A stretch of 64,000 nucleotides of DNA, from positions 6,105,501 to 6,169,500 of the forward strand of contig NZ_CP065410.1 in the NCBI RefSeq assembly GCF_020544405.1, read 5' to 3'. A program made the translations under genes and the position numbers. Each line of letters begins with the position of its first letter. Positions within the stretch are counted from its first letter, which is position 1. This document shows, piece by piece, positions 1 through 8,230 of the stretch. Under the pieces are notes generated by a model. The model did no database searches, was not told the origin of the DNA, and saw only the letters and a program-made list of their open reading frames with translations. Source of the stretch: Pseudomonas sp. IAC-BECa141 (GTDB taxonomy: Bacteria; Pseudomonadota; Gammaproteobacteria; Pseudomonadales; Pseudomonadaceae).

Positions 1-934
1 CGCCGACGATCAGCGAGATGCCACCCACCAGTTGGGTGGCGGCAGTGACTTCGGCTTCGCCGTTTTCCAGCAATTTGTAGCGACCGTTGAGGCTCTTGTC
101 GCGCAGGCTGAACACGTCGGCCTGGGCACGCCCGTTGACCACGTACAGCCACTGCTGGCGCGGGTCGACGAAGATGTTTTTCACAGGCTCGGTCATCTGC
201 GGCAGATCGATACGCTTCTGCTCGTTGGTGACTTCGCCGGTCATCATGTTTTCTTCGCTGGTCAGCGACAACACATTGAGTTGCGAACCGGTGGAGCCGA
301 CCAGCATCAGGGTCGAGTCGGTGGCGTTGAGGCTGACGTGCTCCAGTGCACCGCCGCTCTCGTTCAGCGCAATCGGCGCTTCGCCGTACGGGAACTCGAT
401 CGCCGGGGTGATGGTTTTCTTGCCTTCCGGGTAGCTGACTTTATAGGTGTGACGGAACACCAGCGCCTGACCGTTGGACAGGCCCACGGCCACCAGCGGA
501 TGGCCCGGCTGGTCTTCGCCGATGGAGGTCACACTGGTGCCTGCCGGCAAAGGCAGATCGACGCGCTTCAATTCAGCGCCACTGTCGATGTCGAAGAACA
601 GCGCCTGGCCCTTGTCGGAAACGCGCATGGCCACCTGATTCTGCTCTTCGAGCGAAATCATCAGCGGCTTGCCGGCGTCCTGCATCCAGGCCGGGGTGAT
701 TGCATCTTTCGCGGTCAGGTCAGCACCTTTGAACAACGGCGCAACCACATAGGCGAGGAAGAAGAAGATCAGGGTGATGGCTGCCAGCACCGCCAGGCCG
801 CCGACGAGGACGTACCAGCGGGTGAAGCGATCCTTGAGCGCGCGAATGCGGCGCTTGCGTTGCAACTCAGGCGTATTGAAGTCAATGCGCTTGGGAGGGT
901 TCGTAGTCATTTTGGAATTGGCCAGATCATTCAT
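1..934 (-). CDS. pstC: Phosphate ABC transporter permease, enlarged PstC type (5' part only)
   Basis: This is the N-terminal 311 residues of the high-affinity phosphate importer permease; the rest lies beyond the left edge. From the ATG at 934 the protein has a basic cytoplasmic head, a transmembrane helix at about residues 38-62 (AVLAAITLIFFFLAYVV) and then a long hydrophilic domain without further membrane spans. Pseudomonas PstC proteins carry such a large extra domain before the permease core, so the length is expected. A second in-frame ATG lies at 910, but the upstream one keeps the family's usual start. The gene follows pstS on the same strand after a hairpin-containing gap, fitting a pst operon induced by PhoB. 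The identification rests on position and N-terminal character, because the permease core is not in the window. Confidence 0.82.
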   Translation of the reverse strand, partial: MNDLANSKMTTNPPKRIDFNTPELQRKRRIRALKDRFTRWYVLVGGLAVLAAITLIFFFLAYVVAPLFKGADLTAKDAITPAWMQDAGKPLMISLEEQNQVAMRVSDKGQALFFDIDSGAELKRVDLPLPAGTSVTSIGEDQPGHPLVAVGLSNGQALVFRHTYKVSYPEGKKTITPAIEFPYGEAPIALNESGGALEHVSLNATDSTLMLVGSTGSQLNVLSLTSEENMMTGEVTNEQKRIDLPQMTEPVKNIFVDPRQQWLYVVNGRAQADVFSLRDKSLNGRYKLLENGEAEVTAATQLVGGISLIVG

Positions 935-1037
935 GCGCACACCCTAGCGATCCTGTATGACAGAAAGATGACAATGCAGTGACGCACCAAATCCGCCGCC
1001 AGCAGGGCACTGGCAGTGGATAGAAGAATTCGGGAAG

Positions 1038-1074
1038 TGTGGGGGCCGGGCCGCTTGCGGGCCGGGCCCCACAC
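1038..1074 (-). terminator. GC-rich hairpin between pstS and pstC
   Basis: A long imperfect inverted repeat (GGGGCCGGGCC arms around a TTGC loop) lies between the pstS stop and pstC. There is no T-tract on the minus strand, so it is not a canonical Rho-independent terminator. Inference: it may partly terminate or stabilise the transcript so that the binding protein is made in excess over the permease. Confidence 0.4.
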
Positions 1075-1109
1075 ATGAGTCAGGCGGGGTTCACCCCTGA
1101 CTCAGTTTG

Positions 1110-2111
1110 TTACTTTTTTGCGACTTCAGCGCCGCCTTCCTTCAGACCCAGGTCAGCCAGTGCTTTTGCAGCAACCTTGGCTGGCAGTGGGATGTAACCG
1201 TCTTTCACGACCACTTCCTGACCCTGTTTCGACAGAACCAGTTTCACGAACTCGGCTTCCAGCGGGGCCAGAGGCTTGTTCGGGGCTTTGTTGACGTATA
1301 CGTACAGGAAACGCGACAGCGGGTACTTGCCGTTCAGGGCGTTTTCTTCGCTGTCTTCGATGAAGTCAGTGCTGCCTTTCTTCGACAGAGCAACGGTTTT
1401 CACGCTGGCGGTCTTGTAGCCGATGCCCGAGTAACCGATGCCGTTCAGCGAGGAGCTGATCGACTGCACAACCGAAGCCGAGCCTGGCTGTTCGTTGACG
1501 TTAGGCTTGTAGTCGCCTTTGCACAGGGCTTCTTCCTTGAAGTAGCCGTAAGTGCCGGATACCGAGTTGCGACCGAACAGTTGAACCGGCTTGTTGGCCA
1601 GGTCGCCGGTCACGCCCAGGTCACCCCAGGTTTTCACGTCGGTCTTGGCGCCGCACAGACGGGTGGACGAGAAGATCGCGTCAACCTGTTCCATGGTCAG
1701 GTGCTGGATCGGGTTGTCCTTGTGCACGAATACAGCCAGGGCGTCCACGGCAACCGGGATAGCGGTTGGCTTGTAGCCGTATTTCTGCTCGAAGGCCGCC
1801 AGTTCGGTGTCCTTCATCTTGCGGCTCATCGGGCCCAGGTTGGAGGTGCCTTCAGTCAGCGCAGGTGGCGCAGTGGCGGAGCCTGCGGCCTGAATCTGGA
1901 TGTTTACGTTCGGGTATTCTTTTTTGTAGTTCTCAGCCCAGAGGGTCATGAGGTTGGCCAGGGTATCGGAGCCGACGCTGGACAGGTTGCCCGACACACC
2001 AGTGGTCTTGGTGTAGCTCGGGATAGCAGGGTCAACAGCGGCAACCGCGTTGGCAGTCGCAACGCCAGCAGCGACAAAAGTCATTGCCGCCATCAAACGC
2101 TTCAGTTTCAT
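1110..2111 (-). CDS. pstS: Phosphate-binding periplasmic protein PstS
   Basis: This 333-residue substrate-binding protein of the PstSCAB importer has a Sec signal peptide ([22 protein letters not shown], cleavage near residue 25). The mature start contains [14 protein letters not shown], a typical PstS opening, followed by the phosphate-loop segment [21 protein letters not shown]. Later come [12 protein letters not shown] and a C-terminal domain ending in a Lys-rich tail. A strong ribosome-binding site (TAGGAGTAAGGC) precedes the ATG at 2111. A Pho box lies about 80 bp upstream, so PhoB induction under phosphate limitation is expected. It captures periplasmic phosphate and hands it to the PstC/PstA pore, and in related bacteria also takes part in PhoR signalling. 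Confidence 0.97.
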   Translation of the reverse strand: MKLKRLMAAMTFVAAGVATANAVAAVDPAIPSYTKTTGVSGNLSSVGSDTLANLMTLWAENYKKEYPNVNIQIQAAGSATAPPALTEGTSNLGPMSRKMKDTELAAFEQKYGYKPTAIPVAVDALAVFVHKDNPIQHLTMEQVDAIFSSTRLCGAKTDVKTWGDLGVTGDLANKPVQLFGRNSVSGTYGYFKEEALCKGDYKPNVNEQPGSASVVQSISSSLNGIGYSGIGYKTASVKTVALSKKGSTDFIEDSEENALNGKYPLSRFLYVYVNKAPNKPLAPLEAEFVKLVLSKQGQEVVVKDGYIPLPAKVAAKALADLGLKEGGAEVAKK

Positions 2112-2189
2112 GCCTTACTCCTAGCAGATAGGGTGTGTTAAGTCGGGGCCAAGTATCAGCAGGCCGTGTGAACACTCTATGGCTGAAAT

Positions 2190-2207
2190 ATGACAATTGG
2201 ATGAAAG
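2190..2207 (-). promoter_or_regulatory. Pho box upstream of pstS
   Basis: Read on the minus strand, CTTTCATCCAATTGTCAT matches the PhoB consensus of two CTGTCAT-like heptamers spaced 11 bp apart (TTTCAT and TTGTCAT separated by four bases). A weak -10 candidate (CATAGAGT) lies about 10 bp downstream, as expected for a PhoB-activated promoter where the box replaces the -35 element. Confidence 0.85.
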
Positions 2208-2224
2208 GCCAGCATGTCGTGACA

Positions 2225-2335
2225 GATCGTTCCCACGCTCTGCGTGGGAACGCCGCCATGGACGCTCCGCGTCCGCTTCAAGACGTGACGCGGAGCGTCA
2301 CAGGATGCATTCCCACGCAGAGCGTGGGAACGATC
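2225..2335. repeat. REPIN: paired inverted REP repeats (GTTCCCACGC type)
   Basis: Two REP sequences in opposite orientation bound this element: the left arm starts GATCGTTCCCACGCT and the right arm ends AGCGTGGGAACGATC. Each arm is itself a hairpin (TTCCCACGC...GCGTGGGAA), and the spacer holds a smaller GACGC/GCGTC palindrome. Such REP doublets are abundant in P. fluorescens genomes and are mobilised in trans by RAYT transposases; no RAYT gene is in this window. Confidence 0.88.
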
Positions 2336-2349
2336 AGCGTGAGGGGAAT

Positions 2350-3648
2350 TTAGCGACCTTTGCTCCACAACCACGCGCCGACCAGGATCCCCATCCCGCA
2401 CAGCACCGCTACATAGTAGGCAGGCCCCATCGCGCTTTCTTTCAGCAGCAGGCTGACGACCATCGGGGTCAGGCCGCCGAAGATCGCGTAAGCGACGTTA
2501 TAAGAAAAGGACAGACCACTGAAGCGCACGACCGGCGGGAATGCTTTCACCATCACATACGGCACCGCGCCGATGGTGCCGACCAGCAGTCCGGTCAGCG
2601 CATACAGCGGGAACAGCCAGTCCGGGTGATCGGCGAGGCTGTGATAGAAGGTCCAGGAGCTGGCCAGCAGCGCCGTGCAACCGACCACGAATACGCGTCC
2701 GGCACCGAAGCGATCCGCCAGTGCGCCGGAAAGGATGCAGCCAAAGCTCAAGAAGACGATGGCAAGGCTGTTGGATTGCAGCGCGGTGGTCGGCGAAAAG
2801 TGATAGACCGTTTGCAGCACGGTCGGGGTCATCAGGATCACCACGACGATCCCGGCGGACAGCAGCCAGGTCAGCAGCATCGACACGGCGATGGCCCCGC
2901 GATGGTCACGCAGCACTGCACGCAGCGGCACTTCTTCGGCCAGCGCCTTGCGCTGTTGCAGTTCGGCGAACACCGGAGTTTCATGCAGCCAGCGACGCAG
3001 GTAGACCGAGAACAGGCCGAACACGCCACCCAACAGGAACGGGATCCGCCAGGCGTAATCCGAAACTTCCGTTGGCGTATAGATGCTGTTGATCGCAGTG
3101 GCGACCAGCGAGCCGAGCAGGATGCCAGCGGTCAGGCCGCTGGTCAGGGTGCCGCAGGCATAGCCGATGTGCTTGCCGGGTACGTGTTCGGAAACGAAGA
3201 CCCACGCCCCCGGAACCTCACCGCCAATCGCAGCGCCCTGGATCACCCGCATCAACAGCAACAGGATCGGCGCCCACAGGCCGATCTGCGCGTAGGTCGG
3301 CAGCAGGCCCATGATCAGGGTCGGCACGGCCATCATGAAAATGCTCAGGGTGAACATCTTCTTGCGCCCCAGCAGGTCGCCGAAGTGCGCCATCACGATC
3401 CCGCCCAGCGGCCGCGCGAGGTAACCGGCGGCGAAGATGCCGAAGGTCTGCATCAGGCGCAGCCACTCGGGCATGTCGGCCGGGAAGAACAATTTGCCGA
3501 CCACGGTGGCAAAGAACACAAAGATGATGAAATCGTAAAACTCCAGCGCGCCCCCCAGGGCCGATAGCGACAGAGTCTTGTAGTCATTGCGGGTCAACGG
3601 TCGTGCGGGTTGGTCGGGCTGCGCGAGGCTCGAGGGCGCTGTGGTCAT
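2350..3648 (-). CDS. MFS transporter, metabolite:H+ symporter (MHS) family
   Basis: A 432-residue inner-membrane transporter with about 12 hydrophobic helices. It opens with the MHS signature ALEFYDFIIFVFF, followed by FGDLLGRKKMF (loop 2-3 GxLaDRxGRK motif) and the RVIQGAAIGGEVPGAW helix typical of ProP/CitA/ShiA-like carriers. The substrate is probably an organic acid or osmolyte, but it cannot be read from sequence. I start it at ATG 3648 (preceded by GAGAAG) instead of an upstream in-frame ATG at 3819, because the extra 57 residues are basic, non-hydrophobic and unlike the family. It is not obviously co-transcribed with pstS: a REPIN and the pstS promoter separate them. Confidence 0.87.
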   Translation of the reverse strand: MTTAPSSLAQPDQPARPLTRNDYKTLSLSALGGALEFYDFIIFVFFATVVGKLFFPADMPEWLRLMQTFGIFAAGYLARPLGGIVMAHFGDLLGRKKMFTLSIFMMAVPTLIMGLLPTYAQIGLWAPILLLLMRVIQGAAIGGEVPGAWVFVSEHVPGKHIGYACGTLTSGLTAGILLGSLVATAINSIYTPTEVSDYAWRIPFLLGGVFGLFSVYLRRWLHETPVFAELQQRKALAEEVPLRAVLRDHRGAIAVSMLLTWLLSAGIVVVILMTPTVLQTVYHFSPTTALQSNSLAIVFLSFGCILSGALADRFGAGRVFVVGCTALLASSWTFYHSLADHPDWLFPLYALTGLLVGTIGAVPYVMVKAFPPVVRFSGLSFSYNVAYAIFGGLTPMVVSLLLKESAMGPAYYVAVLCGMGILVGAWLWSKGR

Positions 3649-4026
3649 GGCAAGGTCTTCTCTTATAGTCGGATCTGCCGCCACAACAACGCTGGCTGTG
3701 GCTCGGGCAGGTTCGGCACCATAGCAAATTGTTCGAAAAAGCACATAGAGACGCGTATTTGCCGGTCGAAATGAGAACCGGACGGTCGTCGCGGAGTCTA
3801 CCGACCGATATACTCGCAACCTTGCTCCGGTTTGTAAGGGGTTGCTGTGCGAAAACGCCGTTGGCCCGACCCTTGCTCGGGATTAGCCGGTTTCGCAGAG
3901 TTTCTCCTTAGGCGCCTGATGGAAAACGTGACGAACGTAGTATGTTCGGTGCTGAATCGTTTTTCCCGAAGACGGCTACCACCAGCAATACCCAACGAAG
4001 AGTCACGGGTCAGAGGCACCCCAGGC
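3649..4026. other. Divergent intergenic region
   Basis: These 378 bp separate the minus-strand MFS gene from the plus-strand thioesterase. No convincing protein-coding frame is present. A possible -10 (GATATACT near 3807) reads toward the thioesterase but lacks a clear -35. The thioesterase frame stays open back to 3847, but the extra residues look non-genic (Arg-rich, no ribosome-binding site). Confidence 0.5.
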
Positions 4027-4431
4027 ATGATAGAGCTCGAACAAGAAGATCCGATCCCGCAAGGCGACCTGGCCCTGCAAATCACCGCACTTCCCCGCGA
4101 AACCAACGGCTTCGGCGATATTTTCGGCGGCTGGCTGGTGGCGCAGATGGACCTGGCAGGCACTGCCATGGCCAGCCGCGTCGCCGGTGGCCGTGTCGCA
4201 ACCGTCGCCATCGACCGCATGGCTTTTCTGGTGCCGGTGGCTGTCGGCGCGCAATTGTCCTTTTATACCCAGACCCTGGAAATCGGCCGCAGCTCGATCC
4301 AGATGATGGTCGAGGTGTGGAGCGACGACCCGCTGTCCAGCGAGTGGCGTAAAGTGACCGAAGCCGTGTTCGTGTTCGTTGCCATCGATGGCAGCGGTCG
4401 CACCCGTTCGGTTCCGCCGCGCGCCTGTTAA
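4027..4431 (+). CDS. Acyl-CoA thioesterase, YciA-like hotdog fold
   Basis: A compact 134-residue protein with the hotdog thioesterase core. The segment ETNGFGDIFGGWLVAQMDLAG corresponds to the catalytic N-x-x-G-x-x-x-G-G-x-L helix region in which Asn and Asp/Glu residues activate water. The central VAIDRMAFLVPVAVGAQLSFYT strand-helix pattern is also typical. It would hydrolyse short to medium acyl-CoAs in the cytoplasm. The start is placed at ATG 4027, preceded by CAGAGGCACC. It stands alone between a transporter and a mutarotase. Confidence 0.86.
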   Translation: MIELEQEDPIPQGDLALQITALPRETNGFGDIFGGWLVAQMDLAGTAMASRVAGGRVATVAIDRMAFLVPVAVGAQLSFYTQTLEIGRSSIQMMVEVWSDDPLSSEWRKVTEAVFVFVAIDGSGRTRSVPPRAC

Positions 4432-4488
4432 ACCTCGCGGCCGTTTCACGGTCGATAGTCGTCCAAGTTGCTGATCGAGAGTTGCCCC

Positions 4489-5388
4489 ATGAACACGCCC
4501 AACGTTGAAGCCGTGAAACTGGATGAACTGAACTGCTGGCGCATCCGCCACGGTCAGGCCGAAGTGCTGGTGGCCCAGCAAGGCGCGCACATCCTCAGTT
4601 ATCAGGTAGACGGCCAGCCGCCACTGATCTGGCTGAACGACAAGGCCGTGTTCAAGACCGGCAAGAGCATCCGCGCCGGCGTGCCGGTGTGCTGGCCGTG
4701 GTTCGGCATCTTCGCCCGCAACCCGCAGAGCGTGCAGGCGATGCGCACGAGCGAAGAACCGGCCGGGGCCCACGGATTTGTCCGGGCGATGGATTGGGAA
4801 CTGGGCGGCATCGAAGCCGAAGGCGAAAGCCTGAAAGTGGAATTCAAGCTGCCTTACCCCGAGGGCGGTTTTCCGGAATGGCCGCATCAGGTCGACCTGA
4901 CCCTGACCCTGCGCCTCGACGATCAGTTGCACATCAGCCTGACCAGCCACAACCGTGGCACCGACACCGTCAGCATCAGTCAGGCGCTGCACAGCTATTT
5001 TGCGGTCAGCGATGTGCGCAACGTGCGCGTCGAAGGCGTGGATGGCCTGGACTACATCGAGACCCTGGATGACTGGAAGACTCACACCCAGCAAGGCGAT
5101 CTGCGTTTCGCCGCAGAAACCGACCGCATCTACCTCGACGCCCCACCGCAATTGAGCATCATCGACCCAGCCTGGGAACGACGCATCGTGCTGAACACCA
5201 CCGGCTCACGCACGGCGGTGATCTGGAACCCGTGGATCGACCGCGCCGCCGCGCTCAGCGACATGGATAACGACGGCTGGCAACGCATGCTGTGCATCGA
5301 GACGGCGAACGTGATGAACGATGTGATGAACCTGGCGCCGGATGCCAGCCACACCCTGGGTGTGAGCGTCGGCAGCCAGCCCCTCTGA
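4489..5388 (+). CDS. D-hexose-6-phosphate mutarotase (YeaD/aldose-1-epimerase-like)
   Basis: The 299-residue protein interconverts alpha and beta anomers of hexose-6-phosphates. Visible family features are GAHILSYQ and PLIWLNDKAVF near the N-terminus, RAGVPVCWPWFG (substrate phosphate/ring-binding), AHGFVR with the catalytic His, and SQALHSYFAVSD around the second catalytic His. The C-terminal WNPWIDRAAALSDMDNDGWQRMLCIETAN segment carries the conserved Glu. I start it at ATG 4489; the frame is open to 4468 but MLIESCP adds nothing family-like. A strong terminator follows directly. Confidence 0.93.
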   Translation: MNTPNVEAVKLDELNCWRIRHGQAEVLVAQQGAHILSYQVDGQPPLIWLNDKAVFKTGKSIRAGVPVCWPWFGIFARNPQSVQAMRTSEEPAGAHGFVRAMDWELGGIEAEGESLKVEFKLPYPEGGFPEWPHQVDLTLTLRLDDQLHISLTSHNRGTDTVSISQALHSYFAVSDVRNVRVEGVDGLDYIETLDDWKTHTQQGDLRFAAETDRIYLDAPPQLSIIDPAWERRIVLNTTGSRTAVIWNPWIDRAAALSDMDNDGWQRMLCIETANVMNDVMNLAPDASHTLGVSVGSQPL

Positions 5389-5393
5389 AAACA

Positions 5394-5425
5394 AAAATCG
5401 CAGCCCTGGGGCTGCGATTTTTTTT
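5394..5425 (+). terminator. Rho-independent terminator after mutarotase gene
   Basis: A hairpin with arms AATCGCAGCCC / GGGCTGCGATT and a tight loop is followed by eight Ts. It begins six bases after the mutarotase stop codon. The A-run on its left makes it usable from the opposite strand as well, where it would end the DUF3299 gene. Confidence 0.92.
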
Positions 5426-5436
5426 GCGGGTCGCAA

Positions 5437-5973
5437 TTACAGATCCGATTCCTGCACCACCCGCACCTTGTCCGCGTCCAGCGCATACGCCGCATCGGCC
5501 AGGTCATTGCTGACCTTTTCGATCTTCAGCGTGCCGGTCACCCACAGCGGCGTGTAGATGTCATCCAATTTCAAGCCTTTTGGATAACGCACCAGCACCA
5601 GTTGATTCGGCGGCGGTGGCGGCACATGAATGCACGCGCCCGGATACGGCACGAGGAAGAACAGCGTGCTGCGCCCCTTGGCGTCGGACTCCAGCGGCAC
5701 CGGGTAACCACCGATACGGATGTGCTTGTCGTTCATCGACGCCACGGTCTTGGTCGAATACATCACCGCCGGCAAACCCTTGGCCTGCTTCATCCCGCCC
5801 TTCTGGGTGAAGGTGCCGGTGGCTTCCGGGGAGTTGTGGTCGATTTCAGGCATGGCCTCAAGGGCTTTCTGATCCGACTTGGGCATCAGTTCCAGCCAGT
5901 CGGTTTCCGGCAGATCGCCGGCGTGAGCCAGACCGCTGCCCAGCAAAAGGAGAGTCAATAGAAGACGGCGCAT
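5437..5973 (-). CDS. DUF3299 domain exported protein
   Basis: A 178-residue protein with a clear signal peptide (MRRLLLTLLLLGSGLAHAGD). The mature part contains DWLELMPKSD and a central block with IRIGGYPVPLE and FFLVPYPGACIHVPPPPPNQLV, the hallmark of the DUF3299 family. Its Cys-His-x-Pro motif is reminiscent of a metal or cofactor site but is uncharacterised. Family members often sit beside lipoprotein-exporting ABC systems, which is not the case here. The gene is transcribed toward the mutarotase and shares its bidirectional terminator. Confidence 0.85.
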   Translation of the reverse strand: MRRLLLTLLLLGSGLAHAGDLPETDWLELMPKSDQKALEAMPEIDHNSPEATGTFTQKGGMKQAKGLPAVMYSTKTVASMNDKHIRIGGYPVPLESDAKGRSTLFFLVPYPGACIHVPPPPPNQLVLVRYPKGLKLDDIYTPLWVTGTLKIEKVSNDLADAAYALDADKVRVVQESDL

Positions 5974-6076
5974 GGAGGTGCTCGGTAAAGGATGCTCGAA
6001 TAAGGAGGGAACGCTGAATCGCCGAGCATTCTAGCCCTCCCCGCCGGATTGGCAGAGAGGGCTTTGTCGCTTTGGA

Positions 6077-6322
6077 TCAGTTCTTTTTGATCAGGCCGTA
6101 GATCACCAGCAGGATGATCGCGCCGACCAGCGCGCCGATGAAGCCTGCGCCCTGACCCGCCTGATAGATGCCCAGGGCCTGGCCGCCGTAAGTGGCTGCC
6201 AGCGAACCGCCGATACCGAGCAGGATGGTCATGATCCAGCCCATGCTGTCATCGCCCGGTTTCAGGAACCGCGCCAGCAGGCCGACGATGAGGCCGATAA
6301 AGATGGTTCCGATAATTCCCAT
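6077..6322 (-). CDS. GlsB/YeaQ/YmgE family small membrane protein
   Basis: An 81-residue inner-membrane protein with three predicted helices and many small residues: MGIIGTIFIGLIVGLLARFLKPG, then MTILLGIGGSLAATYGGQALG, then AGFIGALVGAIILLVIYGLIKKN. The LARFLKPG motif and Gly-rich helices are diagnostic of this transglycosylase-associated/general-stress family, whose molecular role is unclear. The start at 6322 is preceded by AGAGGGAAATGCC; the frame extends upstream to 6382 without a good start. Confidence 0.9.
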   Translation of the reverse strand: MGIIGTIFIGLIVGLLARFLKPGDDSMGWIMTILLGIGGSLAATYGGQALGIYQAGQGAGFIGALVGAIILLVIYGLIKKN

Positions 6323-6388
6323 GGCATTTCCCTCTGAATAGTAGATATGCCCAAGCCTAGTCAGACTTTGGCATCCTGCCATGAGAGA

Positions 6389-6415
6389 GCGGCGGCCCCT
6401 TAATGGTTCCGCCGC
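6389..6415 (-). terminator. Hairpin after purK
   Basis: GCGGCGG/CCGCCGC arms flank a 13-base loop just downstream of the purK stop on the minus strand. It is followed by TCTCTC and not a true T-tract, so termination strength is uncertain. Confidence 0.5.
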
Positions 6416-6433
6416 TGCCAGATGAAACTGTCG

Positions 6434-7516
6434 TTACTCGGCGATCAGCGCTTCGACCTTGAGGATCTGCTGCTCGAGAGTCGCCTTGTCCTTGCAGCGC
6501 AGATTGGCGTGACCGACCTTGCGCCCGGCCTTGAAGGCCTTGCCGTAGTGATGCAGATGGCAATCATCGATGGCGATGACTTTCTCCACCGGCGGCACGA
6601 CGCCGATGAAGTTGAGCATCGCGCTCTCGCCGACCTTGGCAGTCGAACCCAGCGGCAGACCGGCAACGGCTCGCAGATGGTTTTCGAACTGGCTGCACTC
6701 GGCGCCTTCGGTGGTCCAGTGCCCGGAGTTGTGCACGCGCGGAGCGATTTCGTTGGCCTTGAGGCCACCGTCGACCTCAAAAAACTCGAACGCCATCACG
6801 CCGACATAATCCAGCTGCTTGAGCACGCGGCTGGAATAGTCTTCGGCCAGCGCCTGCAGCGGGTGATCGGAGCTGGCGACCGACAGCTTGAGGATGCCGC
6901 TGTCGTGAGTGTTGTGCACCAGCGGATAGAACCTGGTCTCGCCATCGCGGGCGCGCACGGCGATCAGCGACACTTCACCGGTGAATGGCACGAAGCCTTC
7001 CAGCAGGCAAGGCACGCTACCCAGTTCAGCGAAGGTATCGACCACGTCTTCCGGCTTGCGCAGGACTTTCTGGCCCTTGCCGTCGTAACCCAGGGTACGG
7101 GTTTTCAGCACGGCCGGCAGACCGATCGAAGCAACGGCGGCGTCCAGGTCGGCTTGCGACTGGATGTCGGCGAATGCCGGGGTCGGAATCCCGAGGTCCT
7201 TGAACATGCTCTTTTCGAACCAGCGGTCGCGAGCGATGCGCAGGGCTTCGGCACTCGGGTAGACCGGTACGAATTGCGAAAGGAAGGCCACGGTTTCGGC
7301 CGGGACGCTTTCGAACTCGAAGGTCACCAGATCGACTTCATCGGCCAATTGGCGCAGATGATCCTGATCGCCGTAATCGGCCCGCAGGTGTTCGCCCAGC
7401 GCAGCGGCGCAAGCGTCCGGCGCAGGGTCGAGGAAAGCGAAGTTCATGCCCAGCGGGGTGCCCGCCAGGGCCAACATGCGACCCAACTGGCCGCCACCGA
7501 TTACACCGATCTTCAT
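6434..7516 (-). CDS. purK: N5-carboxyaminoimidazole ribonucleotide synthase
   Basis: A 360-residue ATP-grasp enzyme of de novo purine synthesis: AIR + ATP + bicarbonate gives N5-CAIR, the substrate of PurE. It opens with MKIGVIGGGQLGRMLALAG (pre-ATP-grasp Rossmann-like segment), continues with VTFEFESVPAETV and the ATP-grasp core (LPAVLKTRTLGYDGKGQ, then CLLEGFVPF). The C-terminal domain contains EIAPRVHNSGHWT, which closes the active site. The ATG at 7516 follows TGAGGTTGTTGAG; the longer frame to 7579 runs through the purE 3' end. It lies 10 bp downstream of purE in one operon. Confidence 0.97.
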   Translation of the reverse strand: MKIGVIGGGQLGRMLALAGTPLGMNFAFLDPAPDACAAALGEHLRADYGDQDHLRQLADEVDLVTFEFESVPAETVAFLSQFVPVYPSAEALRIARDRWFEKSMFKDLGIPTPAFADIQSQADLDAAVASIGLPAVLKTRTLGYDGKGQKVLRKPEDVVDTFAELGSVPCLLEGFVPFTGEVSLIAVRARDGETRFYPLVHNTHDSGILKLSVASSDHPLQALAEDYSSRVLKQLDYVGVMAFEFFEVDGGLKANEIAPRVHNSGHWTTEGAECSQFENHLRAVAGLPLGSTAKVGESAMLNFIGVVPPVEKVIAIDDCHLHHYGKAFKAGRKVGHANLRCKDKATLEQQILKVEALIAE

Positions 7517-7526
7517 CTCAACAACC

Positions 7527-8018
7527 TCAGGCAATACGTGGGTCTGGATTGTCCAGGACGCTGTCTGTCTGCTCGGCACGGAAGGTCTTCAGTACCGCGT
7601 GGAATTGTGGATGCTTGGCGCCCAGGATGCTCGCCGACAACAGCGCGGCGTTAATCGCGCCCGCCTTGCCGATGGCCAGAGTCGCAACCGGAATACCGGC
7701 CGGCATCTGCACGATCGACAGCAGCGAGTCGACGCCCGAGAGCATGGCCGACTGCACCGGCACGCCCAGCACCGGCAGGTGGGTCTTGGCCGCACACATG
7801 CCTGGCAGGTGGGCTGCGCCACCGGCACCGGCGATGATCACCTCGATGCCGCGGCCTTCAGCCTCTTCGGCGTACTGGAACAGCAGATCCGGGGTGCGAT
7901 GGGCGGATACCACCTTGACCTCGTAAGGGATGCCGAGCTTTTCCAGCATATCGGCGGTGTGGCTAAGGGTGGACCAATCGGACTTGGAGCCCATGATCAC
8001 GCCAACCAGTGCACTCAT
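7527..8018 (-). CDS. purE: N5-carboxyaminoimidazole ribonucleotide mutase
   Basis: This 163-residue class I PurE converts N5-CAIR to CAIR. It shows the family's [10 protein letters not shown] motif (mononucleotide phosphate binding), the VVSAHRTP motif with the catalytic His, and [14 protein letters not shown] around residue 65. The C-terminus is slightly extended. It precedes purK, which supplies its substrate. No PurR-type palindrome was recognised upstream, and the terminator just upstream belongs to the preceding LysR gene. Confidence 0.97.
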   Translation of the reverse strand: MSALVGVIMGSKSDWSTLSHTADMLEKLGIPYEVKVVSAHRTPDLLFQYAEEAEGRGIEVIIAGAGGAAHLPGMCAAKTHLPVLGVPVQSAMLSGVDSLLSIVQMPAGIPVATLAIGKAGAINAALLSASILGAKHPQFHAVLKTFRAEQTDSVLDNPDPRIA

Positions 8019-8056
8019 CGTCGCGCCTCTTCTCTCTGGGCGCCCGCAGGCGCGTC

Positions 8057-8093
8057 AAAAACAACAAGCCACGCAGAATGCGTGGCTTGTTGT
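8057..8093 (-). terminator. Rho-independent terminator of the LysR gene
   Basis: A perfect 14-bp stem (ACAACAAGCCACGC with its complement) around an AGAAT loop is followed by a T-run on the minus strand. It lies between the LysR stop (8231) and purE (8018), both on the minus strand, so it insulates purEK from upstream read-through. Confidence 0.88.
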
Positions 8094-8230
8094 AGGAAAA
8101 ATGGCCGGACGAACCGGCCGAAGGCCGCGCAGTATACCGCAAAGAAAGCAATAAACAGCCCCCGTTGCGACCATCTGTCAAATGAGCCAAAGCCCCGGTT
8201 TTATTGACTCAAAGGTCAGCGCCAGCGCAT

